Positions 42,501 through 56,260 of a DNA stretch of 64,000 bases are shown piece after piece. How positions within the stretch are numbered: position 1 is the stretch's first letter; every line of letters begins with the position of its first letter. Source of the DNA: Acanthochromis polyacanthus (taxonomy: Eukaryota; Chordata; Actinopteri; Pomacentridae); NCBI RefSeq assembly GCF_021347895.1, contig NC_067122.1, forward strand, positions 38,286,215-38,350,214, read 5' to 3'. Under the pieces are notes generated by a model. That model did no database searches. It saw only the letters and a program-made list of their open reading frames with translations, and had not been told where the DNA came from. The translations under genes and the position numbers were made by a program.

Positions 42501-42646
42501 TCTTTCCCGGAGCTGATGGAAAGGTTAGAAGACTCAAACTACTGATTAGTGACACAACATTAGACAGTAAGGGTGTACGCACTACAAAACCTGTTTATTT
42601 CGATAGGTCCATACATAAAACGGTACTTTTGCTTGAAGCTGAGTAA
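39551..42646 (+). CDS. BEL/Pao pol: reverse transcriptase, RNase H, integrase (1031 aa)
   Basis: A long uninterrupted frame. The reverse transcriptase has its first Asp in MCDVERMF (Asp86) and the YVDD box (165-168). The RNase H has FADAS (Asp347), Glu391 in RLELS and Asp421 in WTDSK. The integrase core has Asp728 (GMDCFGPF), Asp790 (SDQGTNF) and Glu836 (GVWERQIR). The C-terminus (FWTRWRKEYL ... NDIVLLLDE) matches the DUF5641-like tail of BEL/Pao. The integrase zinc finger has KCIKC, but Arg662 stands where a second His is expected. The ATG at 39551 is internal: the same frame is open back to the TAA at 39527, so the natural protein would be a longer polyprotein. Confidence 0.92.
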   Translation: MADIIARGDAEKVPKMETNNQTAWYIPHHGVYHPQKPGKICVVFDCSAKFQNTSLNEHLLTGPDLTNTLVGVLCHFRKGQVAIMCDVERMFHQFLVAPRDQDYLRFLWWEEGNMEMSPSVFRMKVHLFGAASSPGCANFGLKHLAAEGSGKFSDAAVKFIQRNFYVDDGLTSVDNETEAIQLVKEARELCRTGMLHLHRFISNSKKVITTIPREECAEGATDLDMDLGKPKIERALGVQWCISSDTFQFRVMVKEKPFTRRGVLSTVASIFDPLGFVAPFILTGKKILQRMCQDKMGWDEPLTDDLQLHWEAWLKDLHNLSSVEIARCYVPSSFIEVQLYELHHFADASTSGYGACSYLRVVSKSGEVHCTLVMGKARVAPTKVTTIPRLELSAAVVATRTSDLLKRELELQCLREYFWTDSKVVLGYINNDARRFHVFVANRIQQIKSSTEPSQWQYVTSEDNPADHASRGLTAKELVISNWFTCPSFLWQRELPKGEDIMVGKLDDADPELKGAQVLTARAKEEKTLSDHFQKFSDWKRLVRAIARLKRCAREAKGLEPRSNEATTIDERKNAEQFIIHVTQQKAFSEEIKSLMVGKGLQKKSNKLYKLNPFIDSHGTLRVGGRLKQAALHPHVKHPAILPKGDHVSRLLIKYYHKRAQRQGRGMTINEIRSNGIWIIGCSSEVSSLIFKCIKCRTFRKSNQEQKMADLPPERMESTPPFTYSGMDCFGPFYVKDGRKEQKRYDLLFTCMCSRAIHIEVLDDLTTDAFLNALRCFIAIRGNVSQLQSDQGTNFIGARNEFQELMKGMQQEHVKELGCSFVMNPPHSSHMGGVWERQIRTVRSVLTSILDQSATRLDSSSLRTFLCEVMATVNSRPFTTEHLNDPVGPEPLTPNHILTMKSSIIAPPPGEFVREDLYVQKRWKRVQFLSNEFWTRWRKEYLMNLQQRSKWNKDRRNAKVNDIVLLLDETTPRNQWKMAKVVEVFPGADGKVRRLKLLISDTTLDSKGVRTTKPVYFDRSIHKTVLLLEAE

Positions 42647-43102
42647 AGGCTTAATCTGCTAGTGAAGATAATGGACAACACTGAACTAGACTTATGTATT
42701 GGGTTGACAAGATACTAAGAAATTTGGTTGTTTCTATGTGAATCACGCCCTGCATGATTGGTGGGAGTGTAAATGCAGGCAATAAGTTGATGGCTAATAA
42801 GTTTACATGTTTTAAATATATGATTAAGACGTTTCTTTTGAATTCCAAGGAGCTGAGAAAGCACAGTTAAAACTATGAAGTTTTTGGTGCACTTGCAATT
42901 TTTGACCACTTGGTGGCTCTGTAATTATTTTCCGCCGATCTCTGGTTCCTCTTGCCTTTTGCTTTTCTGTTGTTTTTGATTCACAGGCGATCACGATATG
43001 ACTTGTGCTGAAGTTGAGCTTTCCTCCCTGTTTCTACAAGTGGACAGAGTGGTCAGTGTTTTTTGTTGTTTGCATGAAATTGTGAAATTGAATATTGCTG
43101 TA

Positions 43103-43357
43103 TGTTAAGGATGGAATATTGTATTTCAAAGGCAGTGTAGGAGTTTTCCAGAGTGGTTTCCAGAGTTTGCAGCTGTTCAAGCTAACCCTCCCATTGGTTA
43201 CAGCAGGCAAAGTGGTTAGTTAACGTTTATTTGTTGACATATTAGAGCAGTGTATTTAAGAAGGTGCAGTAATGTGAAAGTAATGTATTCTTTTGTGAAT
43301 TGCTTTACTGTACTGCAGTTCTACGGTGTTATGAAGTAAACATCTGTGCAAGGAACA
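43103..43357 (+). repeat. Candidate 3' LTR of the BEL/Pao element
   Basis: The segment begins TGTTAAGG and ends GGAACA, has a CCATTGG box (CCCATTGGTTAC) and a TATA-like GTGTATTTAAG near 43250. These are plausible LTR promoter parts. With no matching 5' LTR in the window, the boundaries are a guess. Confidence 0.3.
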
Positions 43358-45305
43358 AGTCTCACGAGTGATCAATGGGCGGCATACAATTGTTAACTAT
43401 GTGTTTTATGTTTAGCTGATGTAATTCAGACGTTGTGCACGGGTTGTGCATTCATATTGAGTGATTTTTGGATGTATGAAAATTGGGCATCCTTGTGATT
43501 TGTTCATTTCAGTTGCGAGGCTGTCACACACATGACATTGTTAGTGGTGAAAGAGGTTTGCGTGTGTTTCTGTACAATAGGTTCTTTAGGGAGAGAAATC
43601 AAATCATTTTTCACGAAGCAAAAATTCATCAATGCTGTCTGGCAATGGATAAAATCTCTTTTGTAATATCTTGATATTGTCGTAATTGCTGTCTGTTCGC
43701 CATTATGCGTTTAATGTTCGACTGTAATAAAGCTACGAGACGTTCACAAGCTTTGCATGGGCTTTAACTTATCACATAATACTGTGTGCCAGAGCCGTAA
43801 GCAGGCGCCCAGCCTGAAGCACGCATCCACAGCCTTCCCTCGCGCTTTGGCTGAATCACAGGCACAGCACTGCGGCGCGTCATATTGACACCTGATGTGA
43901 CACTCGCTGACTGTCTCTCACACAAGCTGTCCTCTCGTTAATCTCTTTTTTTCACTAAAATGAATGAGAAGTTGGTAGAATAAAGATACTGTAACAGTAG
44001 ACTGATTTGTTTACATGAAAATAACAGTTAAAACACCGAATCTAATTTGTTGTTTGTCATGATCAGTGTTGACCACGAGGCGTCGCTGCTGTTTAGCTGA
44101 GCACTGTGTTTGTATGCTGCAGCAGTAGAATGAGAAACTCAGCATGTGAGGCACACTAACAGCATGAGCTAGCTGCAAAATAAAAAATGGTTATCTTTAC
44201 CAACAGCAAGCCTCTTCCTTCACTCCAAGAACACAAACACAACATTGTTTACACTGGCTTCCTTGGTAATTTTGGTCACGGGCCGCCACTGCTCACTACA
44301 TGGGTCAAGAAGGTTTCCTTCTCATTTCTACTCTGAAGCTCACCTTGTCCTGCTCAAACTGCTAACAAGTGTTTCTGCTGCTCTAAAGTCTAGTCTCCAG
44401 AACTTCCTAAAAACTCTCAAAGTCTCTTCTGATGCAAGTTGCTTTGTAGAACTGTTCCAGAAAACCTCACTAAACCACATGGAGGGGCCTCAAGATAGTC
44501 GTCCAAATGAAACCGTACAAAAACCAAACTAGCACAACCCAAAAGCTAAAGTCTCCTGTAGCCTACCAGAGAAGCTCTTTAAACAGAGAATCAGGACAGG
44601 AACTCTTACCTTCTGGACAACCAACGCTGGTTCACAAACAAGAACACAGAATGTGTCTGACCAAAAACCTCTAAAGACTCACTACAGCCAAGATAAAGAC
44701 ACAACTCAGCTGCACCAAATCCACTAATCACTGCACACATTAGCACCATGTGGTAACTGTGGCTAAAGAACCACATTTACCAAGACAACTATCCAGTACA
44801 AAGCCCTAAAACACACCAAGAAACACATTAAAGAGGATTTTACTGCTGGAAGCTGCAAGCCAACGCCTAAAGAACAAACTAAAGCTATGAAGCCAAACCC
44901 GGTTCAGTGAAGAGAAGCAGAGAAAATGTTTGACTGCAGCCATAAAGCAGGAAAACACTGAGCTGTAGTGATGTTACGCTCGAGCCAGTTTGCTCGCCAC
45001 AGTGCCGAGCTTTTGAAGCGAAAGTGTTCCGAGACGGTGTTTCAATCCCTGCTTCAGCACGCCCACAATCACGTGACTATCGAGAGCGAGGCCTCGTTAC
45101 ATCACATCACGTGTCGCGCTGCTTCACACAAACTTTGAAGGGGTGGGACATTTCAATCTGTCCAAGTCTTAAAACGCATAGGGGTCTGATTCACTCCTCA
45201 AACTGTGGGTTTTTAAGAGGAGGAGATTACGCTAGCACATTTGCCATTTGTCATTTTGAGAGAAGTTAAGGAGAGTATACATTTAGTTAGAATTTAGTTT
45301 AGATA
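43358..45305. other. Region between BEL/Pao and Tc1, unassigned
   Basis: No gene recognised. At 44265-44291, TTTGGTCACGGGCCGCCACTG could be the right end of the hAT element that starts at 35524. An AATAAA at about 43726 (CTGTAATAAAGC) is present. 44990-45230 is CpG-richer and resembles a fish hAT-type repeat, uncertainly. Confidence 0.35.
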
Positions 45306-46939
<1,634 letters not shown>

Positions 46940-46941
46940 TA

Positions 46942-47689
46942 TATCTAGTTGCATTAAATACATTAAACACACATAGATACATAAGCATAGATTCACACAT
47001 ACACAACACATGCATTCATAGAAACACACTACACATATATGCACACAAACATACATATGTAACATTTTAAAACATTTATTGCAAGTACAAAGCAGTGTGA
47101 GACAAGCAGTCCTGAGGCTTTTTCAGTTTTTTTTTACTTAGATGCAGTTCTGACACAGGACCAGCAGATGTCACTCTTCTGGTTGTGCCAAATGCTTCGA
47201 AGCAATGTGTCATTGTTGAAGCAGATGTGTCAAAGTGGTTCATTGCTTCATGAAGCTTCGATTTCACCATCACTACTGAGCTGCTCAGGTGTTCCTGATA
47301 ACACCAAGCAGCCACCTGGACAGCCAATAGGAACACAGCTTACTGGAAGTCCAGAGGGCTGGCTTAGTGAAGTAAATTTAGGAGGGGGATACAGCATTCG
47401 CATACAGTCTAAGTCATAGACTCTATGAGCATGCAGTATATCTTTTCACTGGAAGTAGTTTCCACTGTTCAAACATACAAACACTACCTTACTACAGGTA
47501 TTTGTTTCAAAGCTTTATGTGTGAAAAACTGAGATTTGGAAGTTTGTGTTTTTTGTGCCTTAACTTGTCATTTCAGTTTTTTAAATTTTATTATTTGGAA
47601 ATACCAGAATTTACACCTTATTTTACATTTTTTCCTGTCTGATCACATCATTTCTAAAAAATAAATCAGACATTACCATCAAAAAGTTA
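46942..47689. other. Intergenic DNA with ACAC-rich and TTCGAAGC-containing repeats
   Basis: 46960-47060 is (ACACAT)-rich low complexity. 47190-47330 (GCTTCGAAGCAATG, TCATTGCTTCATGAAGC) resembles a fish hAT-type repeat. No gene. Confidence 0.35.
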
Positions 47690-47836
47690 CTCAGTACTTG
47701 AGTAGTATTTTACCAGATACTTTTCTACTCGAGTAATTTTTTGGATAACTACTTTTTACTTCTACTTGAGTGATACTATTTTGAAATAACGTTACTCTTA
47801 CTTAAGTACAATTTTTGGCTACTTTACCCACCTCTG
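47690..47836 (-). mobile_element. hAT (Tol2/hobo-like) terminal fragment
   Basis: Read on the minus strand, the end is CAGAGGTGGGTAAAGTAGCC, followed by many copies of TACTTAAGTA/ACTCAAGTAG subterminal motifs. This closely resembles the terminal repeat type of Tol2-like hAT elements. Only one end is visible; the left boundary is indefinite. Confidence 0.65.
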
Positions 47837-49235
47837 CTCTGGACCGACCCAGTCCGGGCGAGGTCGAGATCAACCCCCGCCACCCCCTTAAGATGCAAAG
47901 ACCTCGGCTGACCCCTCTTCCTTCCTTTTGTCCTTCTCCTCTGACCTACCCCCCAGGGGTTCCAGATCAACCCCGTAAGAAACAAAGAGCACAAAGAACA
48001 CGGCACCTGGGTCTTCTAATTTTGTAATTTTGAGGTTGGACTTTCTCCTGTGGCTTTTGTTGTGCCAGTTTGATGCTTTATGTTTTATGTTCCAGTCAGA
48101 ATTGTCTCTTGACCTGGCAGTGATATATCATGAAGAGAAAATGACCACAAAAAGGTACAAAGATTGAACCTTTCAGAGATATTCAGACATCTTAATTATC
48201 TAGCTGAAAGAGAACAATCTAAAAGTAAATGTATGCATGAACCCATATCCATATTTTGTGGCTTTATTTACCATAATGTTCCCCCCTGATTGTAATTTAC
48301 AGGTCTTGGTCTATCACTGACATGGAATGTGTGCGTATGAACTGTATGTACTTTTTTTTGACACAGATCATTGAGTTATGTCTAAATAGACCTGATTTAA
48401 GAAGGGAACTTCATATCTTTTGTGGAAACTGTCTGAAACTCAACTGCTGTCATTTTCCTACTGTTTTTTAAAAAAAAGAAATTATCATTATATATCATCA
48501 GATAGTATTACTGTCACATTGTATTCAAAAACTCCTCTGGTGTTTGTCTGGTGCATCTTGCAGTTTGACGTATTCTTTGTTTTTTCCATGTTACCGGCTG
48601 ACCGGTGGGCGATAATGATTTGAGCGGATTAGTGTCTATACAAGAGAAGCCTTTTTTCTCTCTGACACTTGCCTGAGGAAGATCTTTTAGATCAAAAACG
48701 TTGCCTCTGAGAAAGCAGCCTGAAAGTGTGTCGACTGCTTTCTTACCTGTTGGAAATGTTTTTGTCTTACGCCTACAAAATTTTGTTGGATGTGCACACA
48801 TTTGGTGCTTCTCCTGTGTTCATCTTGATGGCAGCAAATGTACATTTTTGGGCTATGCAGACAAAATAAAAGCCAAATGCAACATGGTGAGGTACAGTAT
48901 ACAAAAGAAGTGAATACATCTCTGTGCAATATCACCTAAATTCCAATTTGCATCGACTCTCAGTAGTTACATAATTTGTAAGATGGCTTTTCTCTTATTA
49001 ACAGTCAAAAACTAAAACCTTAAACAGACTATATTGAAGATACAGCCCCCAGTGTGAAATTTAATGCAACAAAAGCGAAAACACATGGGATCAGTGAAAC
49101 AAAACAGAGTTCCTGTGATTTAGAATCAGAATAACTCCATGAACTTGGCTATAAAATGAGCAGAAATTTCTTAATTTGGATCCCTGAGCTCCGTCTGTCT
49201 GTGTATGTCTGCATTGTCTACCAAAAAATAGGCTT
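47837..49235. other. Intergenic region with a possible retroelement 3' end
   Basis: At 48668-48720, TGCCTGAGGAAGATCTTTTAGATCAAAAACGTTGC resembles the 3' hairpin region of Penelope-like retroelements, as I recall it, and might be an old fragment. The GC-rich segment at 47838-48000 is not recognised. No gene. Confidence 0.35.
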
Positions 49236-49765
49236 GTGAAGCTTTACGAAGATGTGAAAGGACATCGGGAGATTGGTGACCTACTAGAAATCAATGTAGA
49301 CACAATGGCAGTAATCAGGAGACATAAAATGAGCCATAGTACCACTAATAAGAGGTGCTGTCCTTCTAAAATGGTGCTACTGACAGTGTGTTGCTTTCAC
49401 ATTCCAGCTCTGAAAAACAGACTTGAAAGCGCTTCAGACTCGACACCTCTAGTCTGCAGAAATTCGACAGAAGAGAAATATTCCAGCAGGATAACAATCT
49501 AAAGCACACTGACAAAATCACACAAGAATTTCTCAAGAAGAAAGTGAAAACTACAGTGTGGACAAGTGTGTTGCTTGACTTGAATCCAAAAGAACACCTG
49601 TGGAGTGTTTTAAAGAGAAAGAGCAACACGAACCACACAGCAAAAAAAAAACATTCCTGAAGAGTGGAAAAACTTCTAACATAACTAGAAACTTGATAAA
49701 CTCAGTGATTGAATCTGTCTTTAAAAAAAGAGAAAGACTTCAATCTTAGTAATAAAGGCTGGATG
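49236..49765 (+). pseudogene. Degenerate Tc1-like transposase remnant
   Basis: Scattered codons still spell the family: QQDN(N)LKHT near 49485-49512 and LNPKEHLW near 49582-49605 match QQDNDPKHT and LNPIEHMW. The rest is out of frame and full of stops, so it is an old dead copy, more decayed than the others and from a different Tc1 lineage than 45306-46939. Confidence 0.6.
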
Positions 49766-50137
49766 ACGTTTGTTGCTTTGACTTCCTGCTGTGGGGCCTG
49801 AATTTTTGAAATAGTAAAATTAAACTGCTAGTTTTTAATTTTACGTTTTTATTTTTCGGTTCAAAAGGTTGGAGTTGCCCGGATAATTTCATGTTTTCCA
49901 TTTAAACTCCCACTTTTATTCATGTGCTGACATAACTGCACAAGGGTTTTCTAACCATCAGTTAGCCTTTCAACAGCATTAGCTAACACAATGTAGCATT
50001 AGAACACAGGAGTGATGGTTGCTGGAAATGTTCCTCTGTACCCCTATGGAGATATTCCATTAAAAATCAGCGGTTTCCAGTTAGAATAGTCATTTACCAC
50101 ATTAACAATGTCTACACTGTATTTCTGATTCACTGAA

Positions 50138-50579
50138 CCCTCCTATTGTCTTCACTTACAAGCACCAAAAAATATTGTTTCTTTGTCTGAAAAAAAATCC
50201 AAGAATTCAATAAAAAATCCCCAAATTTATGAAAATTTTCAAAACCTTCAGGAACAAAATTCCAATAATTCCTTAAACGTTTCCCTTAAAAGTTTTATTC
50301 AAAACATCCCCCAAATTTGAAAAATTCTTATAAATATTTTCAAAAAATGAGTAAATATCTTCCAAAAATCCTAGAAATATCTAGTGATTACACATATATC
50401 AGTAAAACTTCTAATGTTGGATTTTGCTTGACTTTTTTGTGAATGTTGTTAGAGAAATATTTTTTTTTACATTTCTTATTTTCCATGAAAATGTTCAAAA
50501 ATTTCTCAAAAATGTTGAAAATGTGGACATCAGAAGTTTCACTGTGAAAATATAGTTGACCCGCAGGACGACACAGAGG
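50138..50579. mobile_element. TTAA-type MITE, third copy, hairpin eroded
   Basis: The ends CCCTCCTATTGTC and GACGACACAGAG match the other copies. The right TTAA is intact (50580-50583) while the left reads TGAA. The core palindrome has lost most of one arm. It has the same orientation as the copy at 22057. Confidence 0.72.
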
Positions 50580-50786
50580 TTAATGTAATCTTCACTGGGA
50601 AAAACAAGCTTTTCTTTCAAAAATATGGACATTTCTACGGTAGTGTACCTGCTGCTGAACTTAAAGGTGATGCAGTTACTGTAAGGTGAGACAATTTCAA
50701 ATCATAAACACCAACATTTCTCACACAAATAGGACTCCATAATTTCAGGGCCTCAGATTGTTTTAGTTGGATATGAATAAAAATAT

Positions 50787-51132
50787 GGGCTGCACAGTGT
50801 GGTAGTGGTTAGCACTTTCGCCTTGCAGCAAGAAGATCCCCGGTTCGAGTCCCGGCCTGAGCCCGGGATCTTTCTGCATGGAGTTTGCATGTTTTCCCTG
50901 TGCATACGTGGGTACTCCGGCTTCCTCCCACAGTCCAAAAATATGCTGAGGTTAATTGATTACTCTAAATTGTCCGTAGGTGTGAATGTGAGTGTGATTG
51001 TTTGTCTGTATATGTAGCCCTGTGACAGACTGGTGACCTGTCCAGGGTGTCCCCTGTCTTCACCCGAGTCAGCTGGAATAGACTCCAGCGACCCTAATGA
51101 GGATAAAGTGGTGTATAGAGAATGGATGGATA
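50787..51132 (+). mobile_element. tRNA-type SINE, fourth copy
   Basis: GGGCTGCACAGTG head, AGTGGTTAGCACTTTCG and GGTTCGAGTCCC promoter-like boxes, tail GGATGGAT. It carries small deletions compared with 12503-12863. No clear target duplication was found. Confidence 0.82.
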
Positions 51133-52455
51133 AAACTATAAAGAATAGCTGAGTGTCACCTTTGTGACCAGCAGATGGCACTATTACTCCATTTATTAGC
51201 TACATCCATCTGTTCTCTTTTTCTGTCTCCTCTTTTTCTCCAACTAGATAGAGTTTTGTCGTGTGCTTTGGAAACGTGTACCAGCTGACTTTACAAAAAT
51301 GAACCACGTTAAGTTCTCTTGTATTTGTTTAAAAATTCATCGTTTTGTGGTTTTTTTTGACATGATGATCAGTTTGGGAAAGAATTGACGGATGAATTCA
51401 CATGTAGGGCATCATTTAATCCTCCATCAGTGTGTATGATGGTCGGTTTCTGTCAGCCACCTTCTTCTCCCACACGTCAATGAAATACGACAGAACGTAT
51501 GAAAACATTCAGTCAGATGTGCAGAGGCTCAGCAGGAATACAGCTGACTGCATAAAATATTTTAATACGGAGATTTTTGTCCTTTGCTGAATGGGAGCTC
51601 ATTCATTTCTAATGAGAGGATCCTCTGCTGCTTCCACTGCATATTTCTAACACTAATCTGATGCAGTGAGGTGTTGCACTGCATATATCCTGTGTTGCTC
51701 CTGCACAAAGTCAAATAAATGTATAAATGTCAGTGATTAGCTCCTGTAGCAGCTCCAGTGCAGCTGGGTTGTAATGAGGCAGCAGGTCACACATTTTGGG
51801 AAGTAACCAGGTATTGTGAGTCATCAGCAAAGCCCCACATAAAAAACCTGACTCAGAGAGAGAGATGGATTGGTGAGAGGGAAGTGAAGGAGGAGGGGAA
51901 GACAGAGAGGGGAGGAGGGGTGAGAAGAAAAGTGGGAGAGACGAAAACAGACGGAGGGAAAGGACGTGTCACCAAGGGGCGAGTTAAATGACATTAATGA
52001 TGCGTTGGTGTGAAGTGGCTGTGAATCTCAGCAGTCTCCCTCTCTCCACTTGTTACCATGGCTGCTGCTGCTGCTGCTGCTGCTGACATCCTGATCGCAG
52101 AGCGCAGATAATGAAGTCAGGTGTGTGCGTGTGTGTGTGTGTGCTGCAACACGTCACCCCGCATGTGTGTGTCGCGCTTTGAAAATAGCGTGACCTTCAG
52201 GGCACAAAGCGCTTGTGCACGCATCTTCATCTACATTTGCATATGTGTGCCAATTCGAGTATTTTCTGCCACTCTGTTCCTCTTTTCATCTCTTGCTTTC
52301 TCCCTGTTTCTTTCATCGTCTGCAGAAACTCGACAACTTGAGTACTGTACCTTCACCGGCTGAGTCGATCCGCACGAAACAAAAGGGGAAAATCCCAACT
52401 GCAGATACAAATATGAAGCTGGACTCTAACAACAGTCGACAAAAAGTTGGAAGCA

Positions 52456-52497
<42 letters not shown>

Positions 52498-53194
52498 GCA
52501 ATCTAAAAAGCTCAGATCTGGACACACAGACACTCAGAGGCTTGCAGAGGTAAATAGTAATAAGTAGAGCATCGAATCCATGGCTGTATGAATTAATGTC
52601 AGTTACCTTGGCAACCACAGCCTGTGAAATGAGACGCAAAGACAGCAAAGAATGAGAAAAGGAAGGAGAGTGAAGAGATGGACAAAGAGAACAATGGTGC
52701 AGACTTTTAAAACACTAAAGTAAAGATGAACGGTAAGTTTCTGTGCTGTGTGTTGATTCATCAAGCTTCATTTGTGTTTTCCTCCATCTCTGCTGCTGTT
52801 TATGAGTCCAACAGTCTTCTTCTGCCGTCTGCAGGTGGTGCTCTTCTCTTTCCATCTCTGAGCTGAGATGGAAACCAGAAAAGACTTCTCCTCCTCTTTT
52901 CCAGCTCTACATCTGCGTGAGGCACACTGATTTTCTTAACCAAGAAAGAAACTTTTACAAAACACTCTTCCGCTTCAGCGTGGTAGATCTGAAAATGTTA
53001 ACTTTTGTGCACAGAGGAAGCAATTTTGTGATTGTGTTTGCAAGTTTACAGTTGGTTGCAGATATGTGACAGGACACACTGAGGAATCAGGAAACAGTGA
53101 CTTAATCATGACTCCGCTTCTCAGTGACGAATCTTGCATTTCTGCAGCAAAAAATACACTTACATGTCAGTAAGATGATCACTAGACATCTGCA
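51133..53194. other. Intergenic region, low-complexity patches
   Basis: No gene recognised. It contains a purine-rich GAGA/GGAG stretch (51860-51960), a (GCT)n tract near 52060-52084 and a (TC)n tract at 52458-52494. Confidence 0.4.
52458..52494 (+). repeat. (CT)n microsatellite
   Basis: About 18 CT units. Confidence 0.95.
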
Positions 53195-53614
53195 GTAAGA
53201 TGCTGCAGATGTTTTATCAGTCTGTGGTAGCAAGTGTCCTGTTTTATGCTGCAGTCTGCTGGGGAGGCAGCATAAAACAGAAGGATGCAAGGCGTCTGAA
53301 CAAACTGATTAAAAAAGCTGGCTCTGTGGTTGGAATCAGATTGAACACATTGGAGGATGAGGTGGAGAGACGGGCACTGAGCAAGATGGAGGCCATTCTG
53401 ACCAACATGGATCATCCACTTCACATCTGCCTCAATGAGCAACAAAACATCAGTGGACGGCTCCTATCCCTGTGCTGCAAGACCGAAAGATTTAGGAAAT
53501 CTTTCTTGCCATCAGCAGTCAGGCTATTCAATTCAAAATTAAACAGATAAGAACCCTGACAACTGAATTTCCCTTCGGGGATGAATAAAGTAATTCTGAT
53601 TCTGATTCTGATTC
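53195..53614 (+). pseudogene. Non-LTR retrotransposon reverse transcriptase, C-terminal fragment
   Basis: An open frame of 116 codons from 53200 to 53550 begins MLQMFYQSVVASVLFYA and contains CWGG, RRLNKLIKKAG and SFLPSAVRLFN. These are the thumb and C-terminal segments of a LINE reverse transcriptase. After the stop, TTCCCTTCGGGGATGAATAAAG and an (ATTCTG)n tail mark the 3' end. The 5' part is missing, as expected from truncated reverse transcription. The clade is uncertain (L2/CR1-like). Confidence 0.7.
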
Positions 53615-56260
53615 TAAATATGTATATTTATTGTCAGCTGAGTCTCATATATCCATATTGTTATATCCACATGGGTTAACAATTAACAGAGCTGAATGAA
53701 TGCAGTAAACATGTAGACAAACAGATTTCTACTAAACTGTATTTATACATTATCATCTTCTTCTTGCGATATACGACCAACCATCATTTTTTTATTAAAG
53801 AATGCAGACACTAATTGATTCTTAGGACCTGGTGATTTTCATCAAATGACTGAAGGTAAACTGAACGAAAGGTAGAGAATGGTGGACTGCGGGGAAAAGC
53901 AAATCAGGGAGCTAATTAACTTAAATGACACATCATTAAAACTGAGTAATGGTGATAATCCACAAACAATGGCACCACAGTACGGCAAATAAACACAAGT
54001 CCTGCCTTCTTTTCTTCTTCATTTTAGGAATACTGTGATGGATTATAGATCATTGTTTTGCAGTATGTGAAGTATTTCAGAATCATGTTATGGTCATTTT
54101 TGTGGGTCACATATAGTAGAATATTGTGATTACACTGCTTGTCACCAAATTCCAGTGGACTTCATTCACTCTCCCCTCATTTCCTGCCATTTCTCCACTG
54201 TAAAAAACAAAGTTACACAATTTTTATTCCACTCACGTGTTGCTCACTGTCTCCAGATTTTTAATTTTACATAACTTTAAGCGTCAATATAGTCTAAATA
54301 GGTACGTTATATAAAAATTCACCCTCAGTACATTTGAACAGGAACAGGAAAATTAGCCAGAGTGATCAAAATCATTTTATTGTGTCAGCTTGTAAACATC
54401 TTTATTTTAGTGGTAAAGTTGGCTGTTTTTAACATGCAGGTCTATGGGGAGTGACTCATTTTGATAGGCAGCCTCAAGTGGCCAAGTGAGGAACTGCAGC
54501 TTTGCAGCCTTCACTCATCCTCAACCCTGGACGATACTGTTGGTATTCAAACAGAGAAAAATGTCACACAACTCTAACAGTTGGATGTTTCTCTGTGGAT
54601 GTGGCTGTCTTTGAAGAGAACAAAGTAGCAAATAGAAGAAACCAAATGAAACATATAATGTCTGACTGCAGTCCTGAAGCTATCTATAGATAACACAACT
54701 TGGCATAAATCTAATTTAGGAACACATGTATTTCTGTTAGTATGAAAATGACTTGAAGTTTCTGAAAAGCAATAAAACTGGTGATGCTTATGTTTGTGTG
54801 TCCACATAGTAAAGCATTAGTTGTTGTGTATTTCTGCAGTATGCTGCTTGAAGAAGTCAGTGAAATCCCATCAGAGGTCCATAGGTGACTGTGATGTGTT
54901 TGTGATGTATCAGTTGGTGTTGCCGGTTTGCATTTTTTTTGGTTTGTAATGAGGGAGGGTGTGTGTTTGTGTGGTAATGGCAGGTCAGGAGGACAGAGAC
55001 CACAGCTGCATCGTGTCATTATGACCCAGGCTGTTGTTTACCATCCATCCATCTATCTGCTCAGCCATCCATCTTATCTGTCTTTCCCTTTATGCATCCC
55101 TTCTATTCACTTTTTATCTTCGTTCCTTTTATCGTGCAGCCTTCTGCCCTGCTCTCTCTTTATACCCTTGTGTCTTCTCCGTTTCCCTCCACACCTGCAG
55201 TTTACAGCCCCCGACTTCTTCTCTCATCAGTTTCTCAAACTTTTTTTGCTTTATGTCCTCCATTTTCCCTCTCCTCCTCCAAGTCTCCAGCCTTATTTTT
55301 CCTCTCCTCCATTTTGTCCCTGTATTTGCGCTCCTCTGCTTCGAACTGACATCTTAGATGCTCTTGCTTTTATCCCGCAGCTTACAAAAAGAGACATCCC
55401 CTCTCTGATTGTGATCTGCTTTTAAGCTCCTCTTTGAGTCCCTGGAATAGTAAATCACGAACCTCTAAAGTTGCTGAAATGCTCCAAACAACAAAAGCAT
55501 GCAGAAAATATCCATTACAGGAGAATTCTAAGTTCCTTCAATGAAATTCTTCTTTGCTCTTGTAGATCAGTTTGACCTCACTGCTTAATTCGAGCAATAT
55601 GATGAAACCTTCATGAAGTTTAATGACCTTGAGTTTATGGGCTATCAGTGTTTCCTTAAGAACTACTTTTCCCAGACTTCCATGTGTATAAACCCAGTAA
55701 ACCTGATAGAGAAATAATTTTAAACTCTTTAACTTCACAACATTTTTGAGAGCTGATAGTTTATAGGTTTTTAATTTCGACTGGCTCATATCCATTAATT
55801 TGTATGACTGATCTCGGTTAGCTACGCTCAGCAATTACGATCAAACTGTGAATGTCTTGACAAATATCACAGATCTTGCTGTGAAATTTAGTACAAATAT
55901 TTAAGGGCCTCAGGTCATCTGACTTAATGATTGTAGTGATCTCCTGACTTTTTATCAGTGCATGAATATGCAGTTCAGAATTCTGGCTTGTACAACACTT
56001 CAGTTAGAAAAGGAAAAATACCCTAAAGCTGCAATATGCAAGGTTTGAGTATAAATATAGTGTCCCTGCATAGCTGCTATCTTTCTGTTAGAGGGGGAAA
56101 TGACTTGCCTTGTTGGAACATTTTTGGGTGGAGTTAAGAAAGAACATGATGTTTCCTGAAAATAGTGATGAGTAATTTGTTTTGGTAGAACAGCTGAACC
56201 ATCATTAAATAACCAAATTGCTTACTGGTGCTGCCTTTAGTGCATTGTATGAATTATTAC
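53615..56260. other. Intergenic region with one dispersed repeat
   Basis: 54190-54510 resembles part of the CATAGACTGTATATA repeat (TGCAGGTCTATGGGGAGTGACTC, CTCAAGTGGCCAAGTGAGGA), in the orientation opposite to 60640-61155. 55030-55400 is a C/T-rich low-complexity stretch. No gene. Confidence 0.4.

Larger units (their letters stand above)
37102..43357 (+). mobile_element. BEL/Pao LTR retrotransposon, 5'-truncated
   Basis: Order: gag coiled coil, DUF1759-like gag core, zinc knuckles, A17-type protease, reverse transcriptase, RNase H, integrase and a C-terminal DUF5641-like region. This is the standard gag-pol order of BEL/Pao. No 5' LTR is found upstream, where the element joins hAT sequence. 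A possible 3' LTR at 43103-43357 begins TGTT and ends AACA, but without a second copy it cannot be proved. Confidence 0.85.

Noticed and set aside
35524..44291. One hAT element spanning 35524-44291 with both ends
   Set aside because: The right end (CGGGCCGCCACTG) is only similar to the left, no 8-bp duplication matches, and no C-terminal hAT transposase is visible, so I kept only the left half as a feature.
52215..52553. Possible exon after TCGTCTGCAG at 52315-52324
   Set aside because: The following frame is generic and runs into a (TC)n tract with no donor or family match.
54928..55425. 165-codon open frame rich in Ser, Phe and Leu
   Set aside because: It follows a C/T-rich low-complexity tract, with overlapping open frames in all three plus-strand frames, so it is compositional.
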